Assembly (NCBI GenBank): GCA_035771175.1
Contig: CM069593.1
Span: forward strand, 38,906,741-38,970,740
Length of the DNA stretch: 64,000 bases
DNA from: Paratinospora sagittata
Lineage: Eukaryota > Streptophyta > Magnoliopsida > Ranunculales > Menispermaceae
Reading direction: 5' to 3'
Shown here: positions 44,488-57,420 of the stretch, in pieces
Layout: each line of letters starts with the position of its first letter
How positions within the stretch are numbered: position 1 is the stretch's first letter
Position numbers and translations under genes: made by a program
Notes under the pieces: model-generated
What the model saw: only the letters and a program-made list of their open reading frames with translations
Databases searched by the model: none
Told to the model about the DNA's origin: nothing

Positions 44488-47126
44488 TACATCTATGCAC
44501 GAGATGTTCAATTGATATAATAACTTACAATTTTATTAATGACTGAACAATGTTCACTCTGTTTTATCTACCCAATATGGCTGAAAAAGAGAAATCACCA
44601 TGGGCTTACTGGCTACATCCACCATAAACAAAACCAGAGCATATTAGGTTGGAAGATCAAATACTAGTGTAGAAATTACACCATAAAATCACAAACATAA
44701 AGAATATAGACCACAACTAGCAATGGACTGTCAAGTCAACTCCCATTCCCTTAAATGCCTTCGCAAACCAAAGCGAACAAATATAATTCCCCTTCAAATT
44801 TTGAAATCATAGATATAGTGCTCTTTCCTACTAAAGGAGAAGAAAAGCATCCATAGGTTAGAATAATTTGCCTCAAAAAGTTTCCCTTCTAGAAATGTGG
44901 CCTTACACCATCTATTCTCCTCCCGAGCTCATTGGATCCACCACTCAATTGTAAGTCCAATACTTTCAAAATAAATGATTGTATAAAAATATAAAATATT
45001 GCATTAAAATATTCCACTTCATACTTGATGAGAATTACTGTACCCCTCAAAGTCTACACTTTTTTTCCATATCTCTAGAGCCACTTCCATTAAAAAGTAT
45101 CATATGTGCCCTTATCACCATTATGACAATTTATATATTGAAGGAATCATCTAGCACTTTCAATATACAACAATCTACTCAGCACTTTGTTGCATTGAAA
45201 ATAGGTAAGGAACTTCTTAACCTTTTATATCCAAATCTAGGAATTCAACCAATGTCCCAATAGAATTTTCTTCAAGAAGAGACAACTTGTCCTTATTTAT
45301 GAACATCTAAAGAGATATTTCGATCCCATGAAATAAAGTTTGATCAATCTTATAAAGAGCTAAAGAATAGCCTACCATATTTAAAAAACTCCAAGACCAA
45401 GCAAATATGAGTTTTTGAGGAACTCAAAAGTTCACCTCTATTTGCTTATCTAATTAATTCAAATTTTCCTTGAAGAAAAAAAGAAATACATGCTATTGAA
45501 GAGGACTTGAAGTCCATAGGAGAAAAAAGCAGTTACAGCTATACACGAAGGAACACAAATCTAACTATTAAAACTCGAGAGAGAGAGAGAGAAAAAAAAA
45601 GGAAGAGAAAAACTCTATGCCCAAACATAGAGCATTTTAGAATGGAAAATGAAGAACTAGAACTACTGCATAGTTTCAGTAAGAATACATCCTCCTACAA
45701 AGCCAAAAGACACAATTCTTCACCAAAACCAATCTACCATTTATATGGTAGTCAGTGAACAAACGAAAGTAATCTTTCTAATAGAATGTAGGTCAACAAA
45801 TTTTTCTTATTTTCTAATATTGTCACTACCAACCAAACAATGCCCATATGTTATTTTTTAATGTCATTGTGATAATTTAGTAGTTAAAGAGGGAACAAAC
45901 CTAAAATTACAAATTTCTCACAATAACAATCATCAAAATTTATTCATTTGTCTCTATTACCCTAATTCCGTTCAATGTAAAATTTAACTTACCCACAGTT
46001 TTCAAACAGTTGTAATAATATAACATAAAATCAGTACCTTAGTTTGTAAGAAGAATGGTACCTCGAGAAAGTCACTGCCACATTCTACAGTTAATTCTTG
46101 CATTCACATTTCACATAATTGTCAAAGATACAAATTTATTAGAAAGAATTCATAAAACATAAGTAAATACTTGAGTTTTTCTAAACATTGGATGAATATA
46201 AACAAAAAATTGTTCATAAGCCTATGTTTTTTATGCATTTTCACCAGTGTCACTTAAGAAAGAACCTCGATGTTTGTAGATCTTACATTGTTATTATAAA
46301 ATAAATTCAATAAGCGTAACCATCATTTTCAAGTGGTACATGCATCCTAATATATTCCCTTTAGTAATAATTATTTAACATGTAGATGTTATGCCAAAAT
46401 CATATTTCTCATTTTAGACTAAGGTTTCTGAAAATAACTAGATTGTTCTAATTACAAATCCAGTTTGACATACAGAAACTCATACTAATTGGTTAAAAAA
46501 TAAAAGGAAGAAGTACTGCTTTAGAAGTTGAAACTTCCAAATCAGTTTACCTGATCCCTAATCACGTCACTTTTTTTTTTCATCACATTCACATATATTA
46601 CCTTTTTAAGGGACCAAAATCTCAGTTTCAGAGAATAGCTTAGAGAGGACAAACTGAAACAAACAAGTTTTATTTTAGTGGTTAGATAAGGATCCATTAA
46701 TAGATTAACCAGCTGAATACTTAAGAAGAACAGGATGACACCTTCTAATAATCCAATAAAGCACCAATCCAAATCATGGCAATGAAGAAGAATAAAATAA
46801 GAAAAATTCAAATAAAATTATAGTTGCTATGATTGTAACACACAAAACCAATTCTAAAACCTACTGAAACATTAAATACCTACACTAAGCAGACTGTTCT
46901 TGATGGCTATGATTATCCGATATAGGGCAATCAAACTGAAGTGATGGAATTTATTTAACTACCATCAGGAAATAACTAATTTGAAAAGCATTTTCAGAAA
47001 CATTTTTAGCATTTCACAAATAAAGGTCAAACAGACTACAACTTACAAAATGCAAATCTACGTTTCCTTTATAATGTCAGGCTTCAACAGCAAAAGTCTC
47101 TCCATTTGAAATATAAAACTAAAAGG
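44488..47126. other. intergenic stretch downstream of the RRM gene
   Basis: No gene was recognised on either strand. A GA-repeat (about 45579-45595) explains the low-complexity open frame at 45507-45758. Confidence 0.45.
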
Positions 47127-47132
47127 TTTATT
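47127..47132 (-). terminator. AATAAA polyadenylation signal of the RRM gene
   Basis: The minus strand reads GATAATAAACC here, about 110 nt after the stop codon at 47242, a usual distance for a plant 3' UTR. Confidence 0.55.
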
Positions 47133-47241
47133 ATCTTCTTCTGAAATTAAAAAAAAAAAAATACTCGCTGAGTAATACTTAAGCAGCTACAATGATAAAG
47201 TCAAAGGTTGCAAAAATATACACAATTTCCAAAGAAAAGCA

Positions 47242-48412
47242 TCACCTTCCTCTGGACATTGCCTCATCCAACTCCTCGTGTGACGAAGGAAATAGTTCTA
47301 TATAACGACTCCCAAGTGTCATCCGATCCTTTGCCATAGCCGCCTTTGAGTCCTCCGCACTTATGAACTCCACGAATGCTTCACCCGTCGGCCTTCCTTC
47401 TGTGTTAACTGGTATATGAACAGAGTCTTCCAAAAGTGAAAAATCTTTAAAGAATTCCAACACATCATCCTTCCCAGCTGAGAATGGCAAACCCCTCAAC
47501 CTTAAAACTCCAGTATGCTCAGTTGAATCCTTTGAATCATCATAAGACCTAGCCCGTTGCACATTTTGACGTGGCGAGCCACCACGGATTTCCGAAACAT
47601 GATTCGCAATAGCCTTATAGTATTCTTGCCTCTTGCTCCTAAAAACCTCAATGTATCTCCTACCCATGATTTGCCTGTTTCTTTGAAGTGCAAAATCAAC
47701 TTGTAATGGATAACCCAGAACACAAAACGCCTCTCCGCTGAACCGGCCACCCTTTTGAACAAAGAGAATGTCAAGAATGTCTAGACCTTGTAAGAAGTCA
47801 GCAACATCGGATTCAGAGCAATCGAATGGAAGGCCGCGCAAGCGTACAACAGGAAATGGTGGAGGTTGAGCAACATATTCATAAGGTGAAGCAGCAGCAC
47901 CAGCAGCATTATACACATAACTCGAACCAGCCGAAGCCCCATAATATGATGGGCCTTGATCAATTAATCGTTGTCGTTTTGAACCAATTTCACGGCCATC
48001 ACCACCATCACCATATTTCCTTTATACCCAAAAAAAAAGAGCAAAAGATAAACAGAACCACCCATTAATTATTTCAATTCAATGGTTAAAAACCTCACAA
48101 ACCCTTCTCTCTCCAACCTTTTCAACATATAAATAAACAAGTAAACTAATTTGCAACTTAAAAAAACAGCGAGAAACACAAATAGTTTCTCCATCAAAGA
48201 AATTGAACCCAGTTCATAGAATTCGATAAAAGATTTGAAGAAGTGAGATTCAGACTCAAGACTCTCCATTTTTTTGCAGATTTGCTTATATTCAACCCAT
48301 CAACGAGAGAAGATGGAATAGTTCGAAAGATAGAAACTTCAGAACGAACAGAAATGATAAAAGAAATAACGGAAATTGTAAGATAGAAACGCTCTTACCC
48401 TCTGTAGTACAT
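47242..48412 (-). CDS. hnRNP F/H-like RNA-binding protein with two RRMs
   Basis: Two coding exons: 48412-48399 (ATGTACTACAGAGG, 14 nt) and 48019-47242, separated by a 379-nt intron with GTAAGA donor and AAAG acceptor. Together they encode 263 aa starting MYYRGKYGDGGDGREIGSKR. RRM1 spans about residues 60-133, with VVRLRGLPFDCSE and a GEAFCVLGY strand; RRM2 about 176-250, with LRLRGLPFSAGKDD, GEAFVEF and SRYIELFP. RLRGLPF, GEAF and RY(I/V)E(V/L)F are the marks of hnRNP F/H-type quasi-RRMs, which bind G-rich RNA through loop residues in splicing and mRNA processing. The start fits known plant members, which open with M-(F/Y)-YRGKY, and the end SRGR is also shared, so the gene looks complete. 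A G/S-rich linker present in some relatives is absent. The molecular targets in plants are inferred. Confidence 0.93.
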
Positions 48413-48513
48413 TTTGTGTTTCTTTTAGCTTTCTTGATCCCCTCTTCCCACCGTCCTCTTCTTACTGTTTCTTTGTCTCCGCAGCGAAAGCCCAGAATGT
48501 CTGTGGTGCGACC

Positions 48514-48523
48514 CTATATTTAT
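48514..48523 (-). promoter_or_regulatory. putative TATA box of the RRM gene
   Basis: The minus strand reads CCATAAATATAGG about 100 nt upstream of the start codon, which leaves room for a pyrimidine-poor 5' UTR of about 70 nt. No other TATA-like element is as well placed. Confidence 0.5.
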
Positions 48524-48599
48524 GGTAACGATGCGTGTAGCTCGTTGGCTTGACACATCGTGTCCTATTGTGCTACAATACATAGTGCCCTTTTTATTT

Positions 48600-49366
48600 T
48601 ATTTTTTTTCTCTTTTTTCTTTTTTTAATTGGTTCTAACATAGTGCCCTTAATGCTTAGGTGTGATTTATATCTATATATATGGGATGTCGTCTATATCC
48701 AAAAACTTAGAAACATAGAAAATACATTTGGTTTGATGAACGTAGAAACAGTTCTCCGAGATTTTACTCAGAAAAATATTGTTGTTTTCATAATACAATA
48801 AGAAGTTATTTTCTAAAAACTTTAGGCTACGTTTTGGTCCGTGATCCAAAAATTTGAATACAACTTAAAAAGTAAAAATTAAAATAAAAAACATTTTAAT
48901 GTTTTCTAAAAACAGCTTGTTTCTTTTGTAAATTTTGAAAAAATGTTTTCAAATTTCAACTTACTAAATGCATTTTTCATGTTTCCAGATTTTTGAATAT
49001 AAAAAATTATATCCGAATTATAAACCAAGCTCACCCTTACTTTTTGAATTGTATTCTAATTTTTAGATTTCAAACCAAATGTAAAACAAGCTTAAAATCA
49101 CATGCTACATGCTCATATTTATAAATTTATTTACTAACATTCAATATTATATACAGTAAAAAAATCTTTCAACTTCTTACAAATATTTTATTTTATAAAA
49201 AAATTTAGCTTTATTTTTACAAGTATGCATAATCGTAACATAGAAAGATATAGGTTTCTTAGAATATAATATAATCAATCATGGCCACTATATATCAACA
49301 TAGCACGTATTATATATCAGCATGGCATTTCTTATAAATTAAAAGTATTTTGGTCAAAAAATAATC

Positions 49367-49432
<66 letters not shown>

Positions 49433-51397
49433 TAATTGATAGACCGCTATTAAAGCTATATGGTAATATTTTTGTATACATTCACGAGCTTGTTTCTAGC
49501 AAAGCTTTCAATTCAAAAATTAAATAAACTATCAACTATGCAAGTATATTGCTATATATATATATGTATGTAGGTTAGGCCGGAACAAAAACCAATATCA
49601 ACGTTAATAGTATTCTCATGAATGCTAAAAAAGAATCATAAAGAGTATGCTAAATTAATAGCTAAAACGAAAAAAATATACGTACTAAAATAAACCAATG
49701 TCTTAAAACTTGGCTGAAATCCATAGAATATAAAAGAAATATAAAATCTCTCCCAACTTGGTTTTAAACCCATAATAAAAAAAAAAAAAATTCAGATAAA
49801 AAAGTATATAAGAATGTTACCTGATTGACAAAACTATAAATAATCCTATATAATGTTCCCTCAACAGTATGAATTATCATGCTTTTATTCTATTCCAATA
49901 AAGAAATCGGAATAAATAATGATATAGCAAGAAGAGAGAAACATAGTTATAAAATTAATAAATAAAAAGCATACCTCAAGATGATGAAAATAAAAGAAAA
50001 AAAAATGTGTTGAAGCTTATTTTTAGCTGCCAATAAGGCATTGGTTCAATGGTTCAAGCGGCTGGTTTATTACATGGGATTAGGGGTCGGGGCGGTTACC
50101 AGATTTTTTTAAATTCTCTCATTAGAGTAAAGTAGTTGCGTTGACTGACTGTGGGCCAGCTTTGAAGGGCCGTTAGGTTGGATCTTGTTAGTGTGAGTAT
50201 TAGTTAGGTATTACGTGACTCGAATTTCTCACAGATGAAGTGAGTATCAGGTTATACTTGTTTCTTCTAAAAATAGAAAAAAAAAGCTTATTTTACCTTG
50301 ATTCGTGTACAAGTGTAAGGTGCGTATACATGTCGGGAGGCTAGACTTGGTCATTCTTCCAATTTAGGTCGTGAGGACTCAGTTAAATATTCAAAAATTT
50401 GGCCGTGAGTACTTGGCCAAGGTAGACAAAACTTATAAAATATAATTTTATATACCTAGATATATAGATGAAACTATATACATACGAAATTAACTCATCT
50501 AAGTGTATTATTATTTATAACAAAATGTTTTATAAGTATTATATAAATATATCAAGTATCAATTGTCAACTATGAAGTTCAAAAATAAATATAATAGTAC
50601 ACCACAATCTACAATTAAATAAATTCAGGAATAGGTTTTCGAGTTAAAAGGTTTGTTTAATAAATGAGAAAAGATTTCTTGAGAAAATATAGTCTTCTCG
50701 AGAAAATAATTTCTTATTAAATTTTTAAAAGAAAATTTTCATTAGTTTTTGACTGTTTATTAGTAATATGAAGCAAAGCAAATGAAAAATAAGAAGTTTC
50801 GTTGAATATAAACATAGATTAATGATTATTTAAGCAATAGCATTAAAAATCTTTCTCTATAGAAAACTAAAAATTATTTTCTCACATATAAGGGTAAGGA
50901 AATTTAGTTGGAAAAATAAAGGGGTTGAAAAAAATTTTTGCGAAAATATTGTCATTCAAACACTTTTTATTTGAGAATTTTTTTTTTATTTTCTCAAGAC
51001 AATTATAATTTTTCTACTTATCAAACAAACACTAAGAGTGAAGAGTCTTACTTTATCAATGGATTGTTTCTAAATAACTTTCAAGTTCAAGCTGTTTCAA
51101 CTACACATTCGACATTCTATAATTAATTAAACAAACCTATAAGAGTGCCTTTTTTGTCAATAGAAAAAACAACTTTATCCAAGATTTGAAACATTGGTTG
51201 ATAACCAGAAAGGCAAGGAATCTATCTAGCACTATGTTTTTCTCGAGAGAAGGGTTTTCCTAGCCAGAATATGTGCAATTCAATTTGAACTTTGGGGGGG
51301 TATGCTCAAACAAAATCTACCCTCCAAGATTATTGTTGTGATGGACATCAAAAACAACTGGAGCATTGTGGGCAATACCATGGATAGGAGAATTTAC
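48600..51397. other. AT-rich intergenic stretch
   Basis: It contains the long (TA)n tract listed separately and several poly(A/T) runs. No coding sequence or structural RNA was recognised. Confidence 0.5.
49370..49429. repeat. (TA)30 microsatellite
   Basis: About 60 bases of uninterrupted TA, the longest simple repeat of the window. A shorter (TA)n lies at about 49556-49564. Confidence 0.97.
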
Positions 51398-52760
51398 GTA
51401 ACACCCCGATTTTCAAAACTTAAATTTCAAGTAAAATAATTAATATTTTAATTTTATCGAGAAAGATCATTGAAAATCGATATGTTAATCGTATCCGTCT
51501 ATCTTAACCCATAATCATTATATAGATAGTAAAATTTACAAAACTATGAATTTATATTTTTTTAACCAACTTACTGGTTAAGATAAACGAATACCCTTTC
51601 ATCTTCATACCCATCTTCATCTTCATACAAGGGTACTTGCCCTTGTCCATCCATTATGAACACAACATTTAAATACATTCATCAAATAGAATTAATGAAT
51701 TCAAGTCCAAGGCATTCACATGTAAAATAAATCACAGGGTCTTTACTAACCGTAATAATGCTCATTGAATTTTGATTATCAATACGATCTGTTCAAATAA
51801 TAAACTTTTAAAATCCAAATAAAAATATTCAGTCCTATCACCATAATACTAACAAATTTATTAACCCACCCCTACTACTCTGAACTACATCAAGAACTCG
51901 CGATTTTATTTTCTAAGTACCTGCATGTGAAAAATAAGGGTAAGCATGAAAGCCCAGTGGGTCATCTAAACAATTCACAACATTTTATCATGATACATAC
52001 ACAAGAACATTACAAACAAGTTTCACACATTAATCGTTGCAACATTAGATTGTTTGAGTCGAGAATTTTATCACGTTCTAAATCACGTACCTTTAGGAAA
52101 TCAAACACAGAGTGGCACTACCCAAAAATTAGAACTTCGTTGGCGATATTCATCATGAATAACTGCCCCATAATAAACATTGGCGATATTCCTTAGAATA
52201 ACCGCCCCATAATAATCAATGGCGATATTCCTTAGAATAATTGCCCCATATGTGTGATTTTTATCTTAATTGTGTTCTTTAGTGATGTCACACCATACAT
52301 ACAACCTAAGAATGATATTAATTGTATTCACAAACCATATTCAAATTCTACTACACATAGTATCATGTCACAATGTCAAATATAATAATATTAACGCATA
52401 AATTTTCTATGCTAATATTCTCAAGTCATGTATTTCATTATCAGACATTATAATTTATAAATGAGTCTCAAATATCACATGAATTGCATGCATCAATTAT
52501 CATCTAATCAAAACAAGAAGTCATGTTAACACACATATCATCATGGCTCACAATCACAACATGGTATATATAAAATCATGAACAATAGGCATGCATAAGC
52601 AATCTAATAATACTATAGACCTAATTAATTTAACATTTCTATCTATATATCAAAATAAAATATTATGAAGGCATAGAATCATCCCCACCTGAATCGCTAA
52701 ATTCCAAATCACTTAAATTCCTCGTTACGCCTAGTACTCAACCTGTACACGTATATTACG
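51398..52760 (-). mobile_element. gypsy-type LTR fragment, minus orientation
   Basis: CGTAACACCCCG at 51398 reads on the minus strand as ...CGGGGTGTTACG, close to the GGGGTGTGACA or GTGACA ends of the other LTRs. GCCCAGTGGG at 51952-51961 (reverse of the shared CCCACTGGGC motif) and a subrepeat array follow in the order of the 10714-11600 LTR. The right boundary is not visible. Confidence 0.5.
52141..52250. repeat. three ~40-bp tandem subrepeats in LTR
   Basis: TGGCGATATTC...AATAA(C/T)(C/T)GCCCCATAATAA starts at 52141, 52181 and 52220. The second and third units are almost identical, the first more diverged. Confidence 0.88.
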
Positions 52761-53111
52761 TTTGTTAATATAAATACTCATAAGAACGGTTATGAGTGTA
52801 GAAATATATACATATATATGGTGGTGGGATGTTTAAACAAGTATATATATATATATATATATAAAATCATATTATAATGCCTTGTGATATGATATAATGA
52901 TGTGTATGGTATAACATGGTATAATACAGTATGTGGTATATATATAAGGTGTGATGATGTGTGAAGCGTTTTGAAAATGTGTGATATACAATATAATCTA
53001 TAATAGGTGTGTGCTGTGGGACGTTTAAAAATCAAAAGGAAATAGGGAAATAAAGAAGAAGGGAGGCGTGGAAATAGATGGCGTTGATGGTGGTGAGTTG
53101 CAGAGAGGTGG

Positions 53112-53760
53112 TGGTGCAAGGAGATCCACAACCTTGATACCAGTAACAAGAATCTGTTTGTCAGTAGCCTGTTCAACAAAAGCTGGGGCTTCTCGATGGA
53201 TGGGCAAAAAGTGGTCAGTTTTAATATCTCCTTTCTCATCAATAGGCTCTCCAATAACATTCATAATTCGACCAAGGTAGCCCTACCCACTGGAATAGTA
53301 ATCGAAGAACCAGTATTGAGAACCTTCTGACCACGCACGAGACCTTCCGTCCCATCCATAGCGATCGTCCTCACCATATTCTCTCCCAAATGTTGCGCGA
53401 CCTCAAGCACCAATCAGATCTGATTATCCAGAACCTCAAGCGCAGTCAAGATCGGAGGCAATCCCTCATGGAATCGAACATCGACAACAACACCTATGAC
53501 TTGACACACTTGTCTGATCGCTCCGGCACCAGTGAATTCATCAGTGATCTACCCGCTCAGGCCACCGCTCGTCGGGCGGTGCCGGGGCCGACGATGCAGG
53601 TGGAGTAGCTGTCGCCAATGTGCGTAATCCGCGACGCGGGGATGAAACCCTTGGGAGAAGGCTGAGATACGTGAGTTCTAGGGTTGATGACAGAGGGTTT
53701 TGATGTGGAACGACATAAGGATGATCGGAGAAGAGATGATAAGACCTTCCGAGAGGCCAT
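53112..53760 (-). pseudogene. 5' fragment of nuclear mitochondrial ATP synthase beta gene
   Basis: It begins with a mitochondrial presequence (MASRKVLSSLLRSSLCRSTS) and continues through segments [97 protein letters not shown] and [14 protein letters not shown]. This is the N-terminal beta-barrel and the start of the nucleotide-binding domain of the F1 beta subunit. The homology stops abruptly at 53112, before the GGAGVGKT P-loop. Defects include a frame change in the presequence, TAG before ITDEF (53549-53551), TGA after DNQI (53414-53416) and a 1-nt deletion in the TLGRI codons (about 53275). No intron interrupts these roughly 216 codons. Sequence upstream of the start (to about 54110, with CT-runs) looks like a 5' UTR. 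A processed or duplicated copy is likely; it is not functional. Confidence 0.93.
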
Positions 53761-54169
53761 GGCTAGGGTTTGAGGAAACCAAAGTGGCTTCAGATGGAAC
53801 TGAAATTAGGGTTTCTCAGTTGCTGCAGTCGCTGCAACTCTGAGGAATCAGAGAGAGAGAGATTTGGGTTTTTCGACGAGGGGCGATTGGGTTTCAGGGG
53901 TTTGAGGTTTCCGAGAAACCGAAACAGAGAGAGAGAGAGAAGGAGAAATATAAATGGTTGCTTGTTGTTACGTTAATGGAAGTGAAACATAGGGAATAAC
54001 TATGGTGCGAAGAGAAAGAGAAAAGAGAAAAAAAAAAGAGGAGAGGTTGCTCACCGTGGGTACTGCTGTGGATTCTTGCCGTCCTTCGCGAGCTTCAGTC
54101 ACTGGTTCGTGAGAAGAACGAAAATCAGAGTTAACTTATGCATGATTGAGATTGATCGAGATAAACTCT
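53761..54169 (-). other. 5' UTR-like sequence upstream of the ATP synthase beta pseudogene
   Basis: On the minus strand the stretch before the start codon is rich in CTCTCT runs (53925-53940, 53845-53855) and AAACCC/AACCCTA motifs, as in plant leader regions. The part beyond about 54050 may belong to the promoter or to the neighbouring LINE's tail. No gene is present. Confidence 0.4.
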
Positions 54170-57034
54170 AGAGTTAGTTTACTTGGAGATAAAATCGAAT
54201 TTGAAGGAAATCTCTTGTGGTGTTGGCACTCGGAATCCTTTCAAATCCAATTGGAGAGTAATTAGGATTCTTTCGACTTTTTCCAATTTCATCAACGTGG
54301 TTAATCTTTTAAGGGTGGCAATTTGGATGAGGCCCTTGGCTTCACCCAGTCCGTTATTTCAGGGGATTACAATTTATTGCTTTTATCACCGGTGCTGCAT
54401 TTGAGAAATATGTGATGTTCCTATCTGGGGTGACACATTGTTGGATTGCTATCGTAATAACTCTAGTTTCAGCTTCTTCAGTCGACATGGTTAGGCCTAA
54501 AAAGGAGAAGTCTACACCAATGATACAATTATTCGTACCATATAGAACCCAACTAATTCCTATTTCTTATGTCTTAAGGGTTTCGTGCTGCACTTGAAAA
54601 CACCTTCCACTCATGACAAAGAGGGCCAAAAATATCATGTCCAACAATTTTGAAGAGGATTGTTACTATCGGAAGATAGTAGGAGTGGATGCATTGAAAT
54701 ACTTTGTTACTCTTTTTTAAGAGCTTATTATTTTTTGTTTTCCATAGATTTCATAGTCCAAAGGCTACCCTTCTAATAATTTCTGAGTCTTTCCATCTAC
54801 TTTTGTCTTCTTCTTTTTTTTTTTCATTAAGGATGACCATAAGTCTAAGAAAGAGTTTTATGAGAGTGAAGATACATTGAAATTGAGGGGAGAACCAAAC
54901 CAAAAAGCCTTGGAAAAGTCAAAATCAAAAAGCAGGTGTGGGATATCCTCTTGATGTTGGTTGCAATAAGGAGCAAAGAATATTAACTGGAATCTATCAT
55001 TTTCTAAGCTAGTCCTTGGTGGTAAGGAAACATCTACCACACATCCAAAGAAAGATTCGAATTTTATACAAAACCTTCAGCTTCCAAATGTCCTTCCACA
55101 CTATCAACTCTAAGTTAATGTAACCAATTACCCTCGCTGCAGTTTTTGTTAAAAAACCATTAATAGAGAGATATCGAGCAACATGGTATTTGGATTTGAT
55201 TGTGTAGATGCCTGAGTTGGTGACATGCCAAATTCTTTTTTTCCTTACCATCCCTTCTATTAATAGGGATGGATAAAATGATTTCAAAGTCCTCCCTGGA
55301 GAATGAAGATATTATAACACGTGTTCTAGGACCTTGATTTTGCATCAATAAGCTCAACTACTTAACCAAACCTTGCGAGTTTTGATACCAAACCTTAAAA
55401 AAGTGAGGACTTGGAATCCAAACGTCTAACCATATGTTAATCTGAGTGTCCATTCCCAATCCTCCATCTCAAGCCATTTTGTAAGATTAGGCTTCCTTGG
55501 AGGAGGCTCCTCCATCCCCATGAAGGTCTGGTTCCCAACTAAGCATCCATAAAATCACCTCCTCTAAAATATTTTGCTCTAAGGACTTGGCTAAGGAGAG
55601 AGAAGTTATTGCTCACAATCTTCCAACATTGTTTAGCCAATAAGGCTAAATTAGAAACTATTCAAGTTTTAGAATCCAAGACCCCCATGGCTTTTCGTGT
55701 CTTCTAGTTGATACCACTTACACCAGTAAGCTCCTGCATGTTGGTGAGAGGACCTTCGCTAGAACTTGGCTGATTTAGAGGTAATAGTTTGCAAGATGGT
55801 TTTAAGTAATTTGAAGCAAGACATTAAGAAGGTAGGAATTGATAATGCAACTAATTTCAATAGTACCCCCTTTTCTACCGATAATAAAAAGATGTTTTCC
55901 CCAATCGAGAACTCGTAAACTTATTTTCGATTCAACATCCAAAAAATGGCTTTTGTTCAATCTTCCAATTTGAATTTGAGCACCCAAATACGTGCCAAAC
56001 TCTTTTGATGGTTCCATATCAATGATAGACGTCAGTTGCCTTTTCTTTGCCTAAGGAACTTTGAAGTTGAATTGATTGTTACTTTTAAAACATTTGATCT
56101 CTTGGCCAGATAATTGATGATAAGTTTGGAGGGTTCTTGCAATAGATTGGAAATTCTTGATGTTGACCTTGCAAAATAAGATAGTAGCATACGCAAAAAA
56201 AGAGAGGTGAGATATGATAAGACAATCAACGTTAAGTTTAAAAGGCTTCAAGTGATCATTTTATTCCACCAATTTTGGTAAGAGGAAAGATGAACTCTCC
56301 ATAGATGATAAAAAGGAATGACAAAAGGGAACTCTTTGCCGAATTCTTCTAAATGGTATGAACGATTTAGTGAAGTCTCCATTAATCGTTACTTTGTATG
56401 AGACCAAGGAAATGCATAGTCGAATCCATGTGCACCATGTTTTTGAAAACCCCATTTTGGCCATGATGTGAAGTAAAAATGGCCACTTCAACTAGTCATA
56501 AGCTTTCGACATCAAGATTTATATCTACATCACGAGAACTTATTTTCTTGCTTTCATAGTATAAAGAATTTCATGAGCAAGGGGAATATTGTCCGTGATT
56601 TGCCTTCCTTGGATGAAGGCGTCTTGTGTAGGACTGATAATTTTGTCAATCACCAATTTCAATCTATTCTCCAATATTTCTACAATAATCTTGTATATGA
56701 CATTGCACAAACTAATGGACCTAAAATTGCTCATAGATCTTGGAGAATGGGGATCTCAAGAATCAATGAAATATTAGTTTGATTGATGTCAGGATCCAAA
56801 ATATTATGATTGAAAAACTAATCCACTATATTCATTAAGGATGAAAGAACCCAATTTCAACTTTTTGAAGGAAGATGGTTGTTAAGCCTATTTGGTCCCG
56901 ACTCCTTTTTCAAGTGCATTGAAAACAAAGCTATCTTCAATTCGTCTTTAAAAATCTTGCAATCCAATTACTTAGAATTTGCCTTCTATAATAACCTTGG
57001 AAAGTCATCCATGACTCTTATAAGGTGAGGGTTA
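54170..57034 (-). mobile_element. L1-type LINE remnant (RT to RNase H), minus strand
   Basis: Domains follow in order on the minus strand. RT fingers: FRSISLCNVIYKIIVEIL, then IISPTQDAFIQGRQITDNI (56734-56540). Palm remnants: WPFLLHIMAKMGF, ISLVSYKVTINGDFTKSFI (56491-56290), then a FAYATILFCK segment where FADD is expected (56200). Thumb: YLGAQIQIGRLNKSHF (about 55990). Zinc-binding domain: RIWHVTNSGIYTIKSKYHVA and VLYKIRIFLWMCGRCFLTTK (55250-55010). RNase H-like: IIGVDFSFLGLTMSTEEAET in broken frames (about 54530-54470). The palm motif C has lost its catalytic aspartates. It is cut at 57034 by the Ty3/gypsy element, so its 5' part would lie beyond the window. The 3' end is unclear. Confidence 0.88.
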
Positions 57035-57209
57035 AAACATGTAACAACCCTCATTTTCATAAAATAAGACCTCAAGAATTTTTAGAAAATGTAACCAATA
57101 GATGTTTGTTGTATGTTTTCTGTAATGTAAATTGTTTGTGTTTATTGAACAATTGGTTGGGAAACCAATCGGGGAAGAAATGGGTGAAAATAGAAAGAAA
57201 TAGTGAATT

Positions 57210-57420
57210 TGAGCACTAGGAGCTCGCTCCTAATATGGGAGAGTGCGCTCCCCTGGGACAAAGATCAATCTAGGTTTCTAGGACAGGAGAGAAGTGTGCT
57301 CTTGATTTGGGAGGAGTGTGCTCCTGACCTGGGAGGAGGACACTCCTTGCGAGAGACAGAGAGATGCACTGTCTCAGTGCAAGGAGGAGCACGCTCTTGG
57401 TAACGAAAAAACGCGCTCCT
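57210..57420. repeat. GCGCTCCT palindrome array in gypsy LTR
   Basis: AGGAGCTCGCTCCT (57218), GAGAGTGCGCTCCC, GGAGGAGTGTGCTCCT, GGAGGAGCACGCTC and ACGCGCTCCT (57412) follow one another. The motif is like that in the copia-like LTR at 16640-17040, although the two LTRs are otherwise unrelated. Confidence 0.78.

Noticed and set aside
47826..48068. His- and Gln-rich 80-aa plus-strand frame
   Set aside because: Antisense of the first part of the RRM gene's large exon.
50030..50100. Possible tRNA (GGTTCAATGGTTCAAGCGG)
   Set aside because: No acceptor stem, anticodon arm or T-loop can be placed around it.
53770..53976. 68-aa Arg/Glu-rich frame
   Set aside because: Antisense of the CT-rich leader of the ATP synthase beta pseudogene.
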